Source: Verrucomicrobiota bacterium (GTDB taxonomy: Bacteria > Verrucomicrobiota > Verrucomicrobiia > Chthoniobacterales > UBA10450). Taken from it: a DNA stretch of 10,752 bases. This document shows, piece by piece, positions 7,100 to 10,752 of the stretch (positions within the stretch are counted from its first letter, which is position 1; every line of letters starts with the position of its first letter). The stretch lies in the NCBI GenBank assembly GCA_003219115.1, contig QHPN01000107.1, positions 1 through 10,752 of the forward strand. The letters are read 5' to 3'. The notes below the pieces were generated by a model. That model worked only from the letters and a program-made list of their open reading frames with translations, was not told where the DNA came from and did not search any database. The translations under genes were made by a program, and so were the position numbers.

Positions 7100-7252
7100 T
7101 CGCGCCGCTGCCGCAATCGGCCCAGAATTCTTGCGATCGGCGTAGCACAGCCCGGTAGTTTCTGACCGCCCGCAGCTTACGTGGAAGCCATTGACCCTGG
7201 ATGGTAAGTGCCGCAGGAGGAATACGAATTACCGCCAGGGAGGGCACGTGGG
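7100..7252. other. Spacer between the LuxR-type regulator and the stand-alone receiver
   Basis: About 150 bases with no supported gene. A weak GC-rich hairpin (GCCG-CAAT-CGGC, near 7110-7121) follows the stop of the LuxR-type regulator by about ten bases but has no T-tract. In-frame codons from GTG 7208 onward could extend the next gene, so the exact right edge is uncertain. Confidence 0.3.
7237..7244 (+). promoter_or_regulatory. Ribosome binding site favouring start GTG 7253
   Basis: AGGGAGGG lies eight bases before GTG 7253 and is the best-placed Shine-Dalgarno site for the stand-alone receiver gene. Another purine run, GGAGG at 7216-7220, has no suitably spaced start codon in this frame. 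Confidence 0.45.
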
Positions 7253-7846
7253 GTGCTCTTTCCCGGAACGCACCGGATGTTGAACACAAGGCATATTCCA
7301 TTCTCGCCTCCCTGGCAGATTTCGGACGTGGATAAGCCGGACCAGCCGAAAGCGACCGAGCTCGACGCGCGACCGGCTGTCGCGCGTTTCGCGGAACTGC
7401 CTATTGTCATCGCTGAGGACGATCTTGTCTCCAGAACGCTGATTAGAAATTTGATGGAAAAATGGGGTTTTAAGGCGGTTTTCGCGCAGAATGGTCACGA
7501 AGCAATGAAGGCGCTGCGAGCAGAGCAAGGTCCCGCGCTCGCCATTCTCGATTGGATGATGCCTGAGATGGATGGCTTGCAGGTTTGTCGACGAATCCGT
7601 GAAAGCGAGAAAATGGTTTACGTGATCATGCTTACATCATGTGGCACCAAGGAAAATATCGTGGAGGGATTGCATGCGGGCGCAGACGATTACCTGATCA
7701 AGCCATTCGACAAGAACGAGCTTTTAGCGCGGATCCAGGTCGGATTTCGGATTCTCGAGCTGCATGGAGCTTTGGCAGCGCGGGTGAAGGAGTTGGAGGG
7801 GGCGGCCGCTGAAATCGGCGACCTGAAGTTAAGAATTCCGCTCTAG
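7253..7846 (+). CDS. Stand-alone response regulator receiver with short helical tail
   Basis: 197 residues from GTG 7253; alternative starts are GTG 7208 (212 residues) and ATG 7277 (189 residues). Residues 1-48 form a Pro-rich, probably disordered leader. Residues 50-170 form a receiver: EDD at 55-57, phospho-acceptor D100 in ILDWMMPEMDG, T128, K150 in LIKPF. The last 27 residues form a helix (LAARVKELEGAAAEIGDL) ending RIPL. There is no output domain. The receiver and linker closely resemble those of the Cys4-tailed regulator at 5757-6317, and the stop codon falls at the point where that protein's IPICAYC motif begins. No Cys4 motif was found in the frame read past the stop. It is last in the plus-strand run, with the hybrid kinase converging 60 bases further on. 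Possible roles are a phosphate sink or a protein-protein switch. Confidence 0.88.
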   Translation: MLFPGTHRMLNTRHIPFSPPWQISDVDKPDQPKATELDARPAVARFAELPIVIAEDDLVSRTLIRNLMEKWGFKAVFAQNGHEAMKALRAEQGPALAILDWMMPEMDGLQVCRRIRESEKMVYVIMLTSCGTKENIVEGLHAGADDYLIKPFDKNELLARIQVGFRILELHGALAARVKELEGAAAEIGDLKLRIPL

Positions 7847-7848
7847 TT

Positions 7849-7872
7849 CCGGCACCTTCCGCGCACTGCCGG
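7849..7872. terminator. Possible hairpin terminator between convergent genes
   Basis: CCGGCA (7849-7854) and TGCCGG (7867-7872) form a perfect six-base-pair stem with a 12-base loop, starting two bases after the stop of the stand-alone receiver. It lies in the 60-base gap between convergent genes, where a shared terminator would be expected. There is no T-tract on either side, so an intrinsic terminator is not demonstrated. Confidence 0.3.
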
Positions 7873-7902
7873 CGGCCATGTCCCCAACGCAACCGCGGCT
7901 GC

Positions 7903-7914
7903 CCCGTTAACGGG
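7903..7914. repeat. Perfect 12-bp palindrome at the hybrid-kinase stop codon
   Basis: CCCGTTAACGGG is fully self-complementary and contains the kinase's TAA stop (complement of 7907-7909). It overlaps two further palindromes, CGGGCCCG (7911-7918) and CCCGGG (7915-7920). It may contribute to a 3'-end structure; GC-rich chance is an alternative. Confidence 0.35.
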
Positions 7915-10752
7915 CCCGGGCGAATGTTTTTTCTTCTACCGCGCGTTCACTATTTTGAAGATAGCTTTCCAAAAATGAGCGGATTTCGGCAAATTCGGAA
8001 CTCGCTTTTTCGTATACTACAGGCGCGGTCGCAAGGTCGCCGCTATTACCCAGTTCTTCCAGTTCGTTTAGAAATGGGACGATTGAATTACTCCCGCAGC
8101 TCAGGCTCGCGCCCCGAAGGCGGTGGGCGATTGAACGGACATGTTTCGCGTCATTGTTGCGAATAGCCATTTCCATGGCTGGCAAAAGTTCCGCGCCTTG
8201 CCCCAAATAGAGGTCAGCGACCATTCGCATTGCTCCAGGGGCGTCGCCGCAAATGTCGCGGAGGCGTTGAAGGTCAACCGGCGCCTTTGGGTTACGAACC
8301 GGCGTCCATTTTTTCAAGGCTGTCTCCAACTCAGCTTCAATGATTGGCTTGGAGAGATAATCGTCCATTCCCGCAGCCAGGCATTTTTCACGGTCGCCGC
8401 GTAGCGCATGCGCCGTCATCGCGATAATGCGCGGCGGCTTTTCGAATTCGCGACGGATTGTGCGTGAAGTCTCATAGCCGTCCATCTCTGGCATTTGGCA
8501 ATCCATCAGGACGATGTCGTAGGACTGACGTCTGAGCGCGGCCAGGGCCTCTTTGCCGTTAACTACCGTGTCAGCAGCATAGCCGAGATCCTCCAATAGC
8601 AGGAGCATGACATATCGGTTCACTTCATTGTCTTCAGCAATCAGGATGCGCGCATCATGAATAGGACGTGGGGCTGCGTCGGTCGGGGCTTGGCTTTTCG
8701 CTTTAGTCCTTCTTGATGGTGCGGCCCCCAGAACGCTGGCCAGACATTGATGCAGTTGTGGTTGCTTTACCGGTTTAACGAGAAAGGCGTCGATGTCCGA
8801 ATTTTTGCGAGCCTTGGCATCGAGGGGGTGTGCATCGGATTGGAGCATGATCACTCTGGTATCCTCGGTTATGGGATCAATTTTGATGGCTCGAGCCAGC
8901 TCCATTCCATTCATCCTTCCCGGCATTTCCATGTCGATAATGGCGAGGGCGTACCGATCTCCGTCCGCAATTGCCTTGCACAAGAATTCAAGCGCTTCGT
9001 CGCCGCTAGCCGCCGAAGTGCATCGCATTCCCAAGGCGGTCAGCTGTGCTCGAATGATCTCGCGATCAGCGGTGCTGTTGTCTGCCAGCAACACGTGCTT
9101 GGCCGGGAGAGGCTTCTGCTTCGCTGGCGCCGCCTTTCCAACGGCGTGTTTTGCAAACCGCGCCGTAAACCAAAATGTCGATCCTTTACCCGGTTCGCTC
9201 TCGACTCCGATCTCGCCCTGCATCATCTTCACCAGCTGCCGCGAGATCGTCAGTCCAAGTCCGGTGCCGCCGTAGCGTCGTGTAGTTGATTGATCCGCCT
9301 GACTGAAAGCTTCAAAGATTCGTTCGCGCGCGTCCTCGTTCAGACCGATCCCGGTGTCTTTGATTTCGAAACGCAAAGCCGTTTTGCTATCAGCGATGCT
9401 GTGAGGTACTCCCGATGCCTCTTTCTGCGGAAGGACCCGTAGCACCACTTCGCCGTGCTCGGTAAATTTGACTGCGTTGTTAAGAAGATTTGTCAGCACC
9501 TGGCGTAATCGCCCGGGATCACCGCATAGAGTAGTGTGAGCTTCGGGATCAATCTCGCTCCGCAGCTCCAACCCTTTTGCTCGTGCTTCCGGCACAAGGA
9601 CGCACAACGCACCGTTCACCACTTCATTCAAATCAAACTCCAAGTTCTCAAACTCCAGCTTGCCAGCCTCGATCTTCGAAAAATCGAGAATGTCGTTCAA
9701 GATCGAGAGCAGGGATTCCGCGCTGCTGCGAATCGTTTCCGCGAAGTCACGCTGCCTCTGATCGAGGTCGGTATCAAGAAGAAGTCCAGTCATGCCGATT
9801 ACACCGTTCATCGGTGTGCGAATTTCGTGGCTCATGTTGGCAAGAAATTCTGATTTCATGCGCGCTCCCTCCAGCGCCGCATCCCGCGCTTTCGCCATCT
9901 CGGCCTCGAGGTTTTTACGTTCAGTGACGTCTTCCGCCACACCGCACGTTCGAACGACTTTTCTGTCATCGCCGCGTATCGCGAAACGCCGATCACGGAC
10001 CCACCGGATCGAACCATTGCGGTGCCGGATGCGATATTCCAAGTCGTAATTTGTACCCTTGGCCAAATCCGACAGCGCATTAGCTACGGTTGGCCGATCC
10101 TCTTCTAAGATATTCTTAAACCACTGTTTTGGATCTTGGTAGATACTCTGGCACGACCAGCCACAGACCTGCTCATAAGCCGGGCTGATGTAGAATAATT
10201 CTTCACCGGTGGGTGACGCGACCCAAAAAACTTCGCTGCTGTTTTCCGCCAGTTGCCGGAAGCGTAATTCGCTTTCGCGCAGTGCTGCCTCCGCTTGTTT
10301 TCGCTCGGCAATTTGATCGCGCAGTTCCTGGTTGGCCCGGGCAAGGTTCTGGGTCCGCTCGGTCACGCGTGCCTCAAGGTCCTCAAGGTGATGCCTGCCG
10401 CGCCTGAGCAGTTCCCATTTGACGCTCAGCGCTTCCGCCATTTGTCGCACTTCGACAAGGTCGAAGGGTTTCTTCAAAATGAGCAGCCGATCAGAGTTGC
10501 CGAGCGTCGTCAGCTCGTTCCAACGGCAGTCGGAGTGCCCCGTGCAGATCACAACCTGGAGGTCGGCGTCGAGCTCCCAGAGTCTTGTGATTGTTTCGAT
10601 GCCATCGATGCCGGGCGGTATCTGCATATCGACGAACGCGACCGCATACGGCTCGCCTTTTTCGAGCGCATGGCGCAATAGCTCGACGCCTTCTACGCCC
10701 TGATATGCGGATTGCATTGTGAAACCGACTGGCCGCTCGTGCAGAATTTCGC
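7907..10752 (-). CDS. Soluble multi-domain hybrid histidine kinase with HPt, 5' partial
   Basis: The frame is open through the window edge. Codons upstream of Met 10717 (EILHERPVGFT) continue a receiver fold, so the true start is outside. Residues are counted from that Met. Order: receiver about 1-100 (D30 in VDMQIPPGIDG, K82/K83-P-F); coiled coil 105-150; PAS/PAC 148-270; HisKA about 285-350 (H297 in SHEIRTPMNG); HATPase_c about 395-520 (N414, G1 DTGIG at 454-458, G2 GGTGLGL at 483-489); receiver 540-663 (D595, K648); receiver 688-805 (D739 in LMDCQMPEMDGYE, K790); HPt 812-925 (H865 in IAHRLRG). No transmembrane segment is visible, so it is probably cytoplasmic. It should autophosphorylate H297 and pass phosphate through D595 or D739 to H865, then to separate receivers. 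The receiver at 540-663 has Ala545 where one of the two metal-binding acidic residues is expected. It is the only ATPase-bearing kinase in view and converges on the regulator genes. Confidence 0.95.
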   Translation of the reverse strand, partial: EILHERPVGFTMQSAYQGVEGVELLRHALEKGEPYAVAFVDMQIPPGIDGIETITRLWELDADLQVVICTGHSDCRWNELTTLGNSDRLLILKKPFDLVEVRQMAEALSVKWELLRRGRHHLEDLEARVTERTQNLARANQELRDQIAERKQAEAALRESELRFRQLAENSSEVFWVASPTGEELFYISPAYEQVCGWSCQSIYQDPKQWFKNILEEDRPTVANALSDLAKGTNYDLEYRIRHRNGSIRWVRDRRFAIRGDDRKVVRTCGVAEDVTERKNLEAEMAKARDAALEGARMKSEFLANMSHEIRTPMNGVIGMTGLLLDTDLDQRQRDFAETIRSSAESLLSILNDILDFSKIEAGKLEFENLEFDLNEVVNGALCVLVPEARAKGLELRSEIDPEAHTTLCGDPGRLRQVLTNLLNNAVKFTEHGEVVLRVLPQKEASGVPHSIADSKTALRFEIKDTGIGLNEDARERIFEAFSQADQSTTRRYGGTGLGLTISRQLVKMMQGEIGVESEPGKGSTFWFTARFAKHAVGKAAPAKQKPLPAKHVLLADNSTADREIIRAQLTALGMRCTSAASGDEALEFLCKAIADGDRYALAIIDMEMPGRMNGMELARAIKIDPITEDTRVIMLQSDAHPLDAKARKNSDIDAFLVKPVKQPQLHQCLASVLGAAPSRRTKAKSQAPTDAAPRPIHDARILIAEDNEVNRYVMLLLLEDLGYAADTVVNGKEALAALRRQSYDIVLMDCQMPEMDGYETSRTIRREFEKPPRIIAMTAHALRGDREKCLAAGMDDYLSKPIIEAELETALKKWTPVRNPKAPVDLQRLRDICGDAPGAMRMVADLYLGQGAELLPAMEMAIRNNDAKHVRSIAHRLRGASLSCGSNSIVPFLNELEELGNSGDLATAPVVYEKASSEFAEIRSFLESYLQNSERAVEEKTFARAR

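Noticed and set aside
7847..7906. Cys4 module continuing past the stop of the stand-alone receiver by nonsense mutation
   Set aside because: The in-frame translation after the stop has no CxxC motif, so a simple read-through remnant is not supported.
8747..9289. Plus-strand open frame of 180 codons inside the hybrid kinase gene
   Set aside because: Antisense to receiver and ATPase coding sequence with clear motifs; low-complexity translation with no domain.

Overview
The window is a dense two-component / phosphorelay gene cluster from a Gram-negative bacterium with moderately high GC (by eye roughly the mid to upper 50s per cent). It is flanked on the left by the end of an RND efflux pump gene. 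The pump is of the MdtB/MdtC-like type, which implies an outer membrane. Weak or absent Shine-Dalgarno sites, GTG starts, many receiver-domain proteins without output domains, and a receiver with a Cys4 tail fit soil lineages such as Verrucomicrobiota, Acidobacteriota or deltaproteobacterial groups. I cannot fix the phylum from the sequence.

Layout. Positions 1-2801 (+) hold an RND inner-membrane permease whose 5' end lies outside the window. It converges with, and overlaps by 14 bp, a minus-strand gene (2788-3513) encoding a receiver plus the dimerisation/phospho-histidine (HisKA) domain of a kinase, with no ATPase domain. A 159-bp divergent spacer (3514-3672) with small dyads follows. Then come five plus-strand response-regulator genes. 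REC-HPt (3673-4482), REC-degenerate HPt-REC (4486-5760) and REC-Cys4 tail (5757-6317) are tightly coupled, with a 3-nt gap and a 4-nt overlap. A NarL/LuxR-type DNA-binding regulator (6428-7099) and a nearly bare receiver (7253-7846) follow after spacers of 110 and 153 nt. Finally a large soluble hybrid kinase (7907-10752, minus strand, N-terminus outside the window) converges on the operon. Its visible order is REC-coiled coil-PAS-HisKA-HATPase-REC-REC-HPt.

How they may work together. From 2788 to the end there are ten receiver domains, three HPt-like domains (one without its histidine), two HisKA domains and only one ATPase domain. The hybrid kinase is therefore the only visible source of phosphate. 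The REC-HisKA, REC-HPt and REC-HPt-REC proteins look like intermediates or sinks. The only recognisable DNA-binding output is the LuxR-type regulator. A branched relay is an inference from gene content and proximity; the sequence does not show which partners talk to each other. No RNA genes, CRISPR arrays, insertion sequences or attachment sites were seen.
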